This document shows positions 54,470 through 64,000 of a stretch of DNA of 64,000 nucleotides, piece by piece. Numbering within the stretch: the first letter of the stretch is position 1; each line of letters begins with the position of its first letter. The notes under the pieces were generated by a model that searched no databases, was not told where the DNA came from, and saw nothing but the letters and a program-made list of their open reading frames with translations. A program made the position numbers and the translations under genes. The DNA is taken from NCBI RefSeq assembly GCF_963678635.1, contig NC_087062.1, forward strand, positions 86,591,845 to 86,655,844. Reading direction: 5' to 3'. This DNA is from Symsagittifera roscoffensis. Its lineage: Eukaryota; Xenacoelomorpha; Acoela; Convolutidae.

Positions 54470-54697
54470 CAGGGGCGGATTTAGGGGGGAGGCCGTCGCC
54501 GCGCCCCCTTCAGGGATTCGAGACCTCACCAGCCAAAGATCCCCCTTTGGTAATATTTCATAACGTCCATTTTAGGTTAGCCAATCCCAAAATTGTTCTA
54601 AAGGCGCCAATATAAACTAATTTTAAAGGGGGAGCGCCCGCCGAAAAAAGCAATTGTTTGTCAAAATTTTCGGTCAAAATGGGGAAATCCGCCCCTG
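54470..54697 (+). mobile_element. hAT-like MITE (CAGGGGCGGATTTAG family), short copy
   Basis: Begins caggggcggatttag and ends aaatccgcccctg. The flanks atgcatag (54462-54469) and ctgcatag (54698-54705) match at 7 of 8. It is internally deleted relative to the 430-bp copy at 32674. Confidence 0.88.
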
Positions 54698-55009
54698 CTG
54701 CATAGGAGCATCATTTGCTGTCATCTCATTTTTCCAAGCCATTTTTTTTATAAACCACCCCTTATTAATCTGCCATTAAGTCTGGTAAAAGCTCAAAATC
54801 ATACCCAAACGGGGTCCCATAGGGTTGTGAGAGGTTCTGATTAATGAAGATAAAATTTCAATCTTCTCCGAGTTTATTTTCAATCTCCGAATGTTTGCAT
54901 AAAAATTATCCAAAATTGGTGTTATTATAATAGTAAAATTAATAAATTGTGTCCAAACGATATCTGGTTACAGAGTTATAAGTATAATTTTACATAAGAA
55001 TTATGAATC

Positions 55010-55330
55010 GTATGGGGGGGAGCATTTATTGGCGCTCCCTGTATACTATTAAAACCGTATTTGGAGAAAAAAATTAAGCGCCGCAGGCAATTTTTTGAAA
55101 AGACAGGTGTAAAAAAAGCCGTTTTTGTGCACTTACTGGAAAATTTTGACCGAAAAAAAAAACATTTTTTTTGGCGCCCGCTCCCCCTAAAGATTAGTAG
55201 ACATTGGCCCCAAAGGCACCCTCAGAAAAGTTTTAGGGTCGGTCGGCCAGAAATGGATTTCTTAAAAAGTCAAAAGGGGACCCTTATGGTCGGCAGCGGG
55301 TCGATCCCTGAGGGGGGCATTAATGCAACA
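55010..55330 (-). mobile_element. CAGGGGCGGATTTAG-family MITE fragment, minus orientation
   Basis: It contains ggcgcccgctccccctaaag, ggtcggtcggccagaaatgg and a final ggcagcgggtcgatccctga, the reverse of the family's 5' half. Ends are not clean. Confidence 0.7.
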
Positions 55331-55483
55331 CAATTGAAGGTTAAAAAGTTATTTCGGTTGCAATAGAGAATGACTATATTCTCTTCTTCTTCGCTCTAAA
55401 TGGTGAAAAATTTGAACCCAGTTTTCTCGACTGTGAAAATTTTTGGGCTCAATGTGCAATTGAAAAGGCTCGATCAGGTTAAC

Positions 55484-56283
55484 ATGTCATCCTAAGCATG
55501 TATCAATTCTGAAAAAATTCTGTATAAAATATGTATTTTTTATAAACGGCGCAAAATACATATTTTAAAATTGTTCATACAAATTAAATTTTTTTAGATA
55601 CAAACTCAGTTAAATGGTTAATCGACGTTTTTAATTATTTCCGATATTTGAATCTTTTAATTAGGCTGTTTAATATTCTCCTTAAACTTATCTTATGAAA
55701 ATTTTTCATTTTATATACCCCCTATATCAATTTGAGAGGGAAGTTATACGATTGATCTGATTCTTTTTCAATATTCTCAACTAAGGCAACTCAAAGTTAA
55801 ATGTTATCAGGTCCTATCGTGAATTTTTTAAATTTGATCGTTTTTTAAATTGAATGATTCACTGCAGAAGATTCATTTTCGATGAGTCATTGAAGTTAAT
55901 GTTGATCATTTTTGACGGGAACAAAAATGGTCAACTGGTTTGGTCTCACATTCAAATTAGTAGATCAACATGGATTCAAATCATATTGATCAAAAATTAT
56001 CAACATGGTTTTCAATTACTAATTGAAAAATTATCTTCAGCGTTGAATCATTGAATTTAAAAACCGGTCAGATTGAAAAAATTCACGATCGTGTCTGATA
56101 ACATTTAACATTGTGTTGACTTAGAATATTGAAAAAAATGGCGGATCAAGCGTAAAACTTTCCTCCCAAATTGATATAGTGGAAAGAAAATAAGATTTAA
56201 AAAAAAATTGGGAAGAATATGAAATGCATGTTATACAGATTTTTTTTCAGAGTTGATACATGCTTGGGGATGACATTCTACGG
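55484..56283. mobile_element. Large foldback element (about 800 bp)
   Basis: Arms facing each other: left gtcatcctaagcatgtatca, ccctatatcaatttgagagg, gttaaatgttatcaggtcct and atcgtgaattttttaaattt; right (read as complement) gtcatccccaagcatgtatc, actatatcaatttgggagga, gttaaatgttatcagacacg and atcgtgaattttttcaatct. The arms extend almost to the centre. The left arm is longer by roughly 130 bases. No coding capacity, and no target duplication was identified. Confidence 0.8.
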
Positions 56284-57580
56284 TAGGTGACTTAGGGGGA
56301 TTGTACGGTTGATCCAAAATGACTAAAAACGTTTCGCAGAACTAAAACCGTCTAGTCCAAACTAAGTGAAGATTGGAGTCATGGCAGATGCATTTTATAA
56401 AGAACCAAATCTTGCTTTGTAGCTGTTTTTGTCAATATATGAATTGTATAAACAAGTTTTTTTCGTTTGATCTTTCCTTGAGCGTTGCAAACCAAAATAT
56501 GTACTAGTTTTCAACAAGCTCGTTGTTTCAACTAGTGCATACTTAGGAAAACTATTGTCTCATGCTAAAATTATTGATTATCAAGTCAAAGTAGATGGTG
56601 AACAAAATGTGCCGTGCTGTTCGAAGTAGCAATGAACTGCTTTTTCCTTGATCTTCCTTGACCCAAAAGCGTCTACCAGCAGCTTGATGCAATTTTTATC
56701 AGCAAGCGTAATTGTAGATATCGAGAGAGAAGAAAAATTGAGTAATTCTGTAGATTTCACCGAGAAAGTATAAGCAACATTTCATAGGTGTTGTTCTTGC
56801 AGTACTTAAAGAGAGGTGGTTTAGGATGGGTCATATAGAGTTTGCGAAGATAATCAGGCCAAATTTCGGAAAAACATAAAAACAATCTCTGCGATATCAA
56901 CTTTCCGAAGTTATTGGATTTTTGGAGAAGGAGAGTCTTGTCTGAAAAAACTCTCTTATCACACTTTTGAAAACAAAGAAAATGAAGGTTTCAAATTTTT
57001 TTCTCAGCAAAAAAAATAAACATGCTTAACTAACTTACAGTTTATGCTGACTTAGCTTGCGCATATTGATCGACGTTAAAATGATACAATTGGCATCATG
57101 CTTCGAAAAGTGGTCAGAAAAAATTTTTGAGACCGGTTTTGTTCCGACAATTGTAAGTGGGGAGGAACTTTGTCTTCGGTTGTTTTTTTTACACAAGCAA
57201 AGCTTGTGTTATAGTATGAACTCTCTTTTTTCCAACATAAGTCGCAAATATTATTGCGGCGTAAATATTGTTGCGACAAAATGTGTTCATTTTGAAAAAG
57301 TTCAATTTATCAATAACCAGCTATTAAGTACAGCCAATGCTAAGGATATTAACACAGACTCTTATATTACAAATAGCACTTTAGCTTCAAAGTATCATGG
57401 ACCTGTAGCGTAGATTTAGGGAGAACCACAATAAAATAAGAGGGCTCGAGCCTGGGCAGGGTCGGATGTTTTTAATGAACTTTTTCGTATATTTGTTAAA
57501 ATACGTCCGCTCTATAAATTGAGGCATGTTAGTTGTAAATTTCTTTTTTTTTCAAATTGCCTGGTACTGCTAATGCGTCA

Positions 57581-57658
57581 TAATCGGCTTGCGTCACTTA
57601 GCAATTTTGTAGATTCATAATTGGCGTGCGTCACTCACGAAATTTTGTAGACTCAAAG
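57581..57658. repeat. Two-copy 38-bp imperfect tandem repeat
   Basis: taatcggcttgcgtcactta...attttgtagattca is followed by taattggcgtgcgtcactca...attttgtagactca. Confidence 0.7.
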
Positions 57659-58450
57659 TTTTAGTCATTCAGTTTTTCCCAGTAGCGTCATCGGTCATTT
57701 TTTTGCTTATGTATGCAAAGTGCAACCTCGACTATGCGTTTAATATTATTTTTAAAAAGTTTTCCTCGCAAAATTGAATGCAACATATAATCATCGCCGT
57801 ATAAAAGCCCTAGACGACGTGATTCTAACGACTTTTAAAAATTTCAAAAAAGTTCTCCATGATAAAAACCGGTTTCAAGTTTTTTTGTCTAGTTTTGTGG
57901 AGCTGGTAAAACGAGCAGGTTAAGAACTTAAAGCAACCATTAAGCTGTAAAATTATTTTCTCTTTCTGAATGTGCAGTTTTTGAAGTTTCATTTAGCACT
58001 TTGCGAGCCCAAACACTTCAAAAAAAAGTAAAAAAACAAATATTTTAAAAATGTTACTTGAAAAACATAACTAGAAAAATCTTTGTATCCCCCTTCAACA
58101 CTAACTGATCGCTCTAATTCTTTATTTTTTGAGAATGGCAACTGGCTTCCGATTGTTTGCTTTTTCGACCTTTTTACAGTCCTTCACCTGTTTTTCAGCA
58201 AGTGAAACTTACGTTAACATTTCCCAATTTCTAAGTGTCACTGAACAGAGTGATAAAACTTTTTAAGACTTGAAGCGAAAAAAACGTGATCAGCCTTGTA
58301 TCGAAATTGGATAATTTTATATTAATAATATTACAATGTTCAACCCACCAGTCCAGTTTTCTCAAATTGGGTTAATTATATCAATTTTTTTCGACAAAAA
58401 TGAATTTATTTATTTTTCTTTGTAAACCCTTCGAAAATAATCAGTTGTGG

Positions 58451-59212
58451 GCGTTCAGCAGTGCCAAAGTACAACAGTAGCAAAACTTAAAATGTGTTTA
58501 ATTGTCTCACAAATGGATGATAACTGAGTTCATCTTTTGACGTTTTGTATGAATACTGTTTTGTTTTAGAGCGAAACAGAGAAGAAACTTTGACAATTTG
58601 CTAAGATAGTTGTTTGTTCATAAAAATTTAACGCCGCGCTTGAGGATCGTTTGTTGTTTAACAAGCGGCATCAATTAAAATAGCGATTTTTGTTCCGACT
58701 TTTGAAGAAAGTGATGGATTATTTGTGCCCGGGCGTTTATTTTTTCTTTAGACAAATTTCGACTGTTTATTTATTTTCGACGGATTTTTTAAACATTTTA
58801 TCTGAAAGGTATTGTTGTCCTGATTTGATCTCTCTTAGCAATCATTACAGATTATTTGAAGAAGGCTATTTGCCATAATTGCTATGTTAATAGGAGCGAA
58901 ATTTATCAATTGGTACTTTATGGTTTGATTTTTTAAAAATCTCAAATTAGAAAAAAAAAAAAATCTTTTTTTTTGAAAAATTCATCAATTGTTACAAAGC
59001 GAACACTGCTTGATAAAAACTTTTAATGCAGTTGGAACATTCAGGGCTTCGCCTTGATAAGAGCAGCCTTGTTGTCTTTTAACTTCTTTTCTTTTGAATA
59101 TAATTACTCGTCAGTAATTTGGAATGAGTAAAAACAGTGTACAAAAAAAGTTTCGGCACTACTGAACAACATTTTGATTTTCAGCATTGTTGCTTCGGCA
59201 CTTTTGTACTGC
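58451..59212. mobile_element. TIR MITE (ttcagcagtgccaaagtac family) interrupted by a Helentron-like copy
   Basis: The left end gcgttcagcagtgccaaagt and the right end cttcggcacttttgtactgc are inverted. Internal phrases (gaatactgttttgttttaga, gcgaaacagagaagaaactt) match the copy at 50875-51247. The segment 58691-59072 is an insertion. Confidence 0.72.
58691..59072 (+). mobile_element. Helentron-like element, copy E (internally deleted)
   Basis: 5' tgttccgacttttgaagaaa, shortened interior, 3' gcagttggaacattcagggc then ttcgccttgataagagcagccttg. It sits in the T-run of the host MITE. Confidence 0.78.
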
Positions 59213-59543
59213 GCAATCAGTTGTTTTCAAGTTTTCTGAGTTCTTCGACACCTTTCCAACATTGTGTTGACTCTATTTTCAAGTTTGTGTAATTACTGTA
59301 ATTACACATTTGATTGTATCTTCAACCTTGTAAAGTTAATGGTTTACACAAACTATTTTTTTCGGCATTGCGTGAAACGTCAGAAGAACCCGTTTTTTGC
59401 CCTTTTTCTGTAAAGACAATTCACCATGTTTAAAATGATCAAAGCTTTGACCTGCACATCATTGTAGAATACAAAAAAGTCAATTTCTTTGGTACAGCCA
59501 GAAAAGGGTTACGCATAAGTCCTCGTACACACACAGACTAGAG

Positions 59544-59951
59544 CAGGGTGACCACTTGGTCACTATTTTAGTTACCAGTCACTATTGGTTACTTATTGGT
59601 CACTATTTTTTCATTGGTCACTAAAAGTCACTATTTACAACTGTTTTTGGTGACGGACCCTAAAATTTGTCTAAAGGCGCCTTCGGCGCCAATATATACT
59701 AATATTGCGGGGGGAGCAACCCGAAGAAAAACACATTTTTTTTCAAAATTTTTCAAAAAGTGCCTAAAACGACTTTTTTTAGCCTGTTTATTCAAAATTA
59801 TGACTGTGGCGCAGAAATTTTGGCCAAAACAGGGTTTTTTAGTGCTTTGGCAGAGCTTGAAAAATTAATTTGGTCGACCTAAAAAAAATTCGACTAAAAA
59901 TTCGAAAATTGTCATAGTAACTTTTTTTCTCTCAAAAAAGTGGTCACCCTG
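59544..59951 (+). mobile_element. Chimeric hAT-like MITE with cagggtgaccactt tips
   Basis: The left tip cagggtgaccacttggtcac and right tip aagtggtcaccctg form a clean TIR, flanked by a perfect 8-base duplication gactagag (59536-59543 and 59952-59959). The interior (about 59645-59930) has the body of the CAGGGGCGGATTTAG family, including gacggaccctaaaatttg and ggcgccttcggcgccaatat. It ends 93 bases before exon 2 of the PARP gene. Confidence 0.9.
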
Positions 59952-60044
59952 GACTAGAGCTTTATAATCTATAATGTGTAATTTATACTTTTTCTCCTTC
60001 GCAACAGTTGCTTTGAATTTCTAACCATGGTTTTTGTTTTGTAG

Positions 60045-62478
60045 GTTTATCGGAGAGTTTTGTCGCGATCAAAATGAGTTAATGGGGATAGAGCCGACTA
60101 TGAATATTCCAAGACCATGTAGAGATTACAATAGAACTCAGTGCAAGGACAAACAGTGTCGCTACCCTCACTTATGCTACCGATTTGTGGACGAGTCACG
60201 TGACAACTTCCCAGCTAGAAGAAGTTCCTGCTTGAATTGTGGCAAAGATCATATTCTGTCCCCCTCGGAAAAGGCGAAACTGGCTCCGTACTGTTTCGAT
60301 ATTAAGTCCTACTGTGTTTTGAAATTGTATCTTGAAGTGATGCAGCGGTTCATCAAGCCAGGAGCTTCTTCTACATACAGAAAAAGTGTACAAAATTACG
60401 GCAATGGACTGGGACTAAGTGTAAACGGTGCTTCTAACAGCAGACCGGAAAGTAGCAACGGCGGTTACCAAAATCAGGATTCACAAGTTCAAGACATGGG
60501 ATTGGAAGTCAAAAAAGAAAACGAAAATGAGGAGAGTGAAATTTGCTGGGCATTTTTGAAAAACAAATGTGCTTATGGAGACACGTGCTTCAAAGTTCAT
60601 CCAGCATACAAGACTACGGTCTTATGGGAATTCAAACCAATGGGCCAGAAAGTCTGGCGCCCTTTCGAGGAGGAAGAAAGCGAAGCCCTGGAATCCCGGT
60701 TCTGTGTTCCGGAAATTGACCGCGGAACTTACCCAGGAATGAAATTGAGAGTCATGTATGATTTCGAAACTATGAAATGTACTTTGTACCCCCCAATGCC
60801 GAGTAAGAAAATTGTGTGCAACATTCGACGAACTGAAACGAAAGAAAAGCGAACAAAATGGAACTTTTATTGGCAAAATGAGAAAGAGAACGGGTTCTGG
60901 CAGCCATATGCCAAGAACGGGAATTTTGGTCTTGATTGCGATGAAATTGATCAAATTTTTGAAAAGCTTCAAACGAATGAATTTACGGACAAATTTTTCC
61001 TCGTTAACAATAGTGAGGGAAGAGTGTTGCATTTGAAAAAAGCGGCGGGAAATTTCTCTTTTTATGAAACAGACGTTTCAGGACATGATCGAAAAGAAGT
61101 AAAACGGAGACCGCGTGAAGAAAAGATCAAAATAAACGAGAAAGGTGTGAAAGCATCAAAGACGCACAGTGAAATTTCCGCGCCTTCCGTGAACGAAGCT
61201 GCGCAAAAAGTATGCGCAAAGCATGAAACAAAGCCGTGCACTAAACGGGAATGTCCAATGTTTGGATGTACGAATGACTTTTTATGGCTATACAAAGAGA
61301 AGAGTCGAAAGCAATGGAATCCGTTTCCTGAAAATGTTAGCGAGTTCCTGGAATCCCAATTCTGCAACCCAGAAATATCCGAGACGAAATTTAAATGGAA
61401 CAACCAAGAAGAAAGGATCAGATTTGGTGATCACGAAATAGAACTAATTTCGAAGCCGAGTTTCGACGTTCTGAGGCTAAGCTACGGTTCTATCATGTCA
61501 TGGGCTTGGTACTGGTTAGAGAATGCATCAAATACGAGAAACAGTGCTCGTGTTACTAGCCTTTTCCCAGAAATCTTACAAAGGAATGGGATCCAAGTCA
61601 GAACATCGGTTCCCAAAAATTGGAAGCTGTATGGCGAAAAAGGATCTCGCGATGTGGCATCGGATATTGAGAGTGATCGTATCGAGTACGGCTTTGAGAG
61701 CTACAGAGACGAAAAGATAAAATTCTTAGCCGGCAAGAGCATTTATGAGATCAACTTCACAACATTCGATCAAAAGAATTTAAAATCTGGTTCTGTGCGA
61801 AAAATAAGAAGGCGACCGAAAATTGATATTCAAAAGCAAGAGCCGGTTGTCGACCAACAAATGGTTTTCGATCAGTCACCACCGAAAGAATGGGTTTCTA
61901 AAAGTAGGTCGGCTTTTATTGCTGTCGAGCCTGAAGACAATATTGACTGTAACATTATAACGAGTTTCTTCAAAGATGCTATCGATGGGTATGACGTCAT
62001 CGTTACGCGAATCGAGAACCATAAGATTTGGAAAAATTACCACGAGAAAAAGAAGGAGATGATCACTAAACTGGGTCAAAATGGCTTGAATGAAGTGCTG
62101 TTGCTTCATGAGACGGAAAAGAAGTATAAAAATGAAATTATGGAGTCTAACACATACAAAGTAGGACCTCGCAAAACCATGTCAAACATCGGCAAGGGAA
62201 TTTATTTCACTAACGAAATCGACCTTACTTCTATACCTGAACTAGAAGATGATAGCGAGGAATCCAAATTTATTTTCGTATCCTTGGTTCTGGCCGGCGA
62301 GTATACCCAGGGCTCGAAGTTCTTCGTTCGACCCCCGCTGAAGGAAAATGAGCTGAGCATAGGTGAAGAACAGTATGATTCATGCGTGGATGACCCGTAT
62401 GCGCCTAAAGTGGTGGCTCTGTTTGATGTGAGTCAGACCTACCCACTGTACATGGTTGAATTGCAACCGGAGGAGTAG
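60045..62478 (+). CDS. CCCH-zinc-finger, WWE and PARP catalytic protein, exon 2
   Basis: Approximate residues of the spliced protein: further CCCH-type fingers from about 90 (CRDYNRTQCKDKQCRYPH, then a Cys-rich segment ending SSCLNCGKDH); a fifth finger at 236 (CWAFLKNKCAYGDTCFKVH); WWE-like modules at 261-330 and 338-414; a Cys/His patch at 458-478; WWE-like modules at 479-545 and 553-650; PARP catalytic domain at 698-877. The catalytic His (LLLHET, 757) and Tyr (GIYF, 789) are present, but the usual HGT reads HET. The last position, Glu in poly-ADP-ribosylating enzymes, is Leu (YPLYM, 870). This points to a mono-ADP-ribosyltransferase or an inactive RNA-binding relative of PARP12/ZAP. These act against viral RNA or in stress in vertebrates; that role here is inference. 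Confidence 0.92.
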
Positions 62479-62613
62479 AAAGAAAAACATGAAGAGATGT
62501 CCATGACATGTAAAACATCTTTAAAGTATGATTACACTACCGAGCTTGTAATTACATATGACGATCGATTTATTGATTTTTCCCACAATAATCTTGCGAA
62601 ATTGTTTTCAAAA

Positions 62614-62619
62614 AATAAA
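62614..62619 (+). terminator. Polyadenylation signal AATAAA of the PARP gene
   Basis: First AATAAA downstream of the stop codon, 136 bases after it, in an A-rich context. Usage is not verified. Confidence 0.5.
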
Positions 62620-63690
62620 ATGCGAAACTTCATTTTTTGTTGAAACTCAGTTAAAATCGATCGTCTATTTTTATTTCACTGTAAAGCTAAGGCTTAAGGA
62701 AATAACCCTGCATCATAGTTATTTAGCAAAAAGTCAAGATTTTTCTCAGAAACGATACTCATTTATTACACTTAATTTCTGATATATCAATGAAGCTATT
62801 GGAGAGTTTTTAAATCAAAATGATGTTGACTGCAAAACACATTTAACACCCGCTTCTCTTCCCTTTGCTTTCTTTTGTGAACTTAACATGGCCGAATATC
62901 TTTTCAAAAAAATTCTGTCTCGTATTTGAAGAATACGAAATGAAGTTTTTGTGCTTAGCTGACACTGGACTGTCTATCATAAACCATTTACTGATTTACC
63001 TTTGATCTCTATATTTTCCACACAACTGATGCTACTGTTATTATTATTATAGTTAATACCAATTTCTCGGCAATATCCTATTCGGTCAATGATAACGAAG
63101 TTAAATAACCTAAAACTGCTTATTTTCCTACCTGAAATTAATTATTTTTTATTTCAGCACGTAAAAAGTCATATCAAAAAATCCAGTTAACCTAAAACAA
63201 CCATTTTTTACCGGTTAATTTGCTCAAGGTCACCGATATTGCCAACAATCTGGCATTAACAATATAAACCAAAATGAGATATAGTTACTCTAGAAAAGAG
63301 TCACTGACTGATGATGTGACAATTGATGTGATTGAGAGTAGCTGCCTCGATATAAACGTGATAAATTTTATCTAATTAAAGTTTTGGTTGATTGATTAAA
63401 AATGAGATGAAGTTAATGCCATGAATCTTTTTTCAGAGAAGCCGGTATTTTGAGCCATCAGATTTTGGCAAATCTGAAATTGTTCGGACCACACAAAATC
63501 AGGCAACGCAAACTATGCTCGGTGTCAAATTTACAGCGTGTTTTCAAAACTTGTTTTTCTAAATCATCTCTCATTTCACGAATATTTGGGTGATTGAAAG
63601 GTTTTTTCTATAGTAGGCAGGAAAAATTTGCCGAATTCTGATGATGCATATCATTGAATTGGATTGTTTTTGTTCACGTATGTTATAGGA
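62620..63690. other. 3' flank, no gene recognised
   Basis: A+T-rich DNA. A possible acceptor (cttttttcag, ending 63436) precedes a 51-codon open frame (EAGILSHQILANLKLFG at its start) that might be an exon of a neighbouring gene. This is too short to call. Confidence 0.3.
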
Positions 63691-63695
63691 TTTAA

Positions 63696-63989
63696 GGAAA
63701 TTTCACCGCTTTTTGAGCTGAAAAAGCTACTATAGTGCTAAATATTCTAACTTTTTGCATTAAAATAATCTAACTTTTTGCATTAAAATAATCTAACTTT
63801 TTTGCATTAAAACATACATCATTGAAAAGCTAGTTAAACTCCAACCATTTTTTGTCCTTATCATCTTTGGCCAAATTGAATCCAATTTGAGAAAAACGAA
63901 TTTGAAAGTTCTGTTTTAGTTCATTTTCTCCGGCTGTTTTTATTCAGCACTAAAACAACTTGTTCAGCTCAAAAAGCGGTGAAATTTCA
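63696..63989. mobile_element. TTAA-flanked MITE (piggyBac-like footprint)
   Basis: The inverted ends gaaatttcaccgctttttga then gctgaa match perfectly over about 25 bases (63698-63723 and 63964-63988), and similarity continues inward through tagtgct. Both sides are flanked by TTAA (63692-63695 and 63990-63993), the duplication typical of piggyBac-type transposition. The interior contains a short tandem repeat. Confidence 0.85.
63742..63812. repeat. Tandem repeat, about 23-bp unit, three copies
   Basis: Unit ctaactttttgcattaaaat plus aat, repeated three times inside the TTAA-flanked MITE. Confidence 0.9.
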
Positions 63990-64000
63990 TTAAGCTCTAT

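Larger units (their letters stand above)
54396..60044 (+). other. Intron of the PARP gene (5,649 bp)
   Basis: The donor gtaagatg follows exon 1, and the acceptor tttttgttttgtag precedes exon 2. The phase is kept across the junction. The intron holds two CAGGGGCGGATTTAG-family copies, a large foldback, a TIR MITE interrupted by a Helentron-like copy, and a chimeric hAT-like MITE close to the acceptor. Confidence 0.85.

Noticed and set aside
57057-57413. 118-codon frame in the PARP intron
   Set aside because: No recognisable motif, overlapping frame on the other strand, A+T-rich context. Not enough to call a gene.
9186-59072. Repeated cagggcttcgccctg palindromes as CRISPR-like or terminator hairpins
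   Set aside because: They are dispersed, always in the same terminal context of an interspersed element, and not regularly spaced. The genome is eukaryotic.

Overview
The window is animal nuclear DNA, A+T rich, with one clear host gene in a dense field of transposable elements. The evidence for an animal is a two-exon CCCH-zinc-finger/WWE/PARP gene with a 5.6 kb intron (exons 54190-54395 and 60045-62478, + strand), hAT-type and TTAA-type transposon footprints, a Helentron-like non-autonomous family, and LTR retroelements with animal-type Gypsy pol. No operons, rRNA or tRNA genes were seen. I cannot name the species; an invertebrate is likely.

Layout. 1-11804: repeat-rich DNA with a perfect hAT-like MITE (501-865), a decayed Gypsy retroelement on the + strand (about 3115-6650), a 200-base assembly gap (6730-6929) and a Helentron-like copy (9760-10294). 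11805-30720: one very young, apparently intact LTR retroelement of 18,916 bp on the - strand, with two 410-bp LTRs in which I found no difference and a 4-base target duplication (gaat). 30721-54189: nested MITEs, a decayed hAT element with recognisable ends, a decayed family B DNA polymerase gene of a self-synthesising-type element (34765-38853, -), a 2 kb tandem duplication, a gag remnant, a 390-bp tandem array interrupted by Helentron-like insertions, and foldback repeats. 54190-62478: the PARP gene, whose intron holds a large foldback element, several MITEs and more Helentron-like DNA. 62479-64000: 3' flank ending in a TTAA-flanked MITE.

The main object of interest is the 18.9 kb retroelement. 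In transcript order it has a PBS-like site, a 1.25 kb leader with repeated stem-loops, a 155-codon basic ORF overlapping a single 2740-codon gag-pol ORF (gag, CCHC knuckle, protease, RT, RNase H, integrase with a GPY/F tail), two tiny hydrophobic ORFs, a 379-codon frame without any AUG, an 872-codon envelope-like glycoprotein, and a 601-codon ORF of unknown function. Several neighbours overlap by ATGA or a few bases, and a consensus 79-nt intron lies just after the last stop codon. This is a very large, env-bearing Gypsy-type element with four or five accessory frames, and the identical LTRs imply recent mobility. The accessory cassette is the best candidate for something undescribed.
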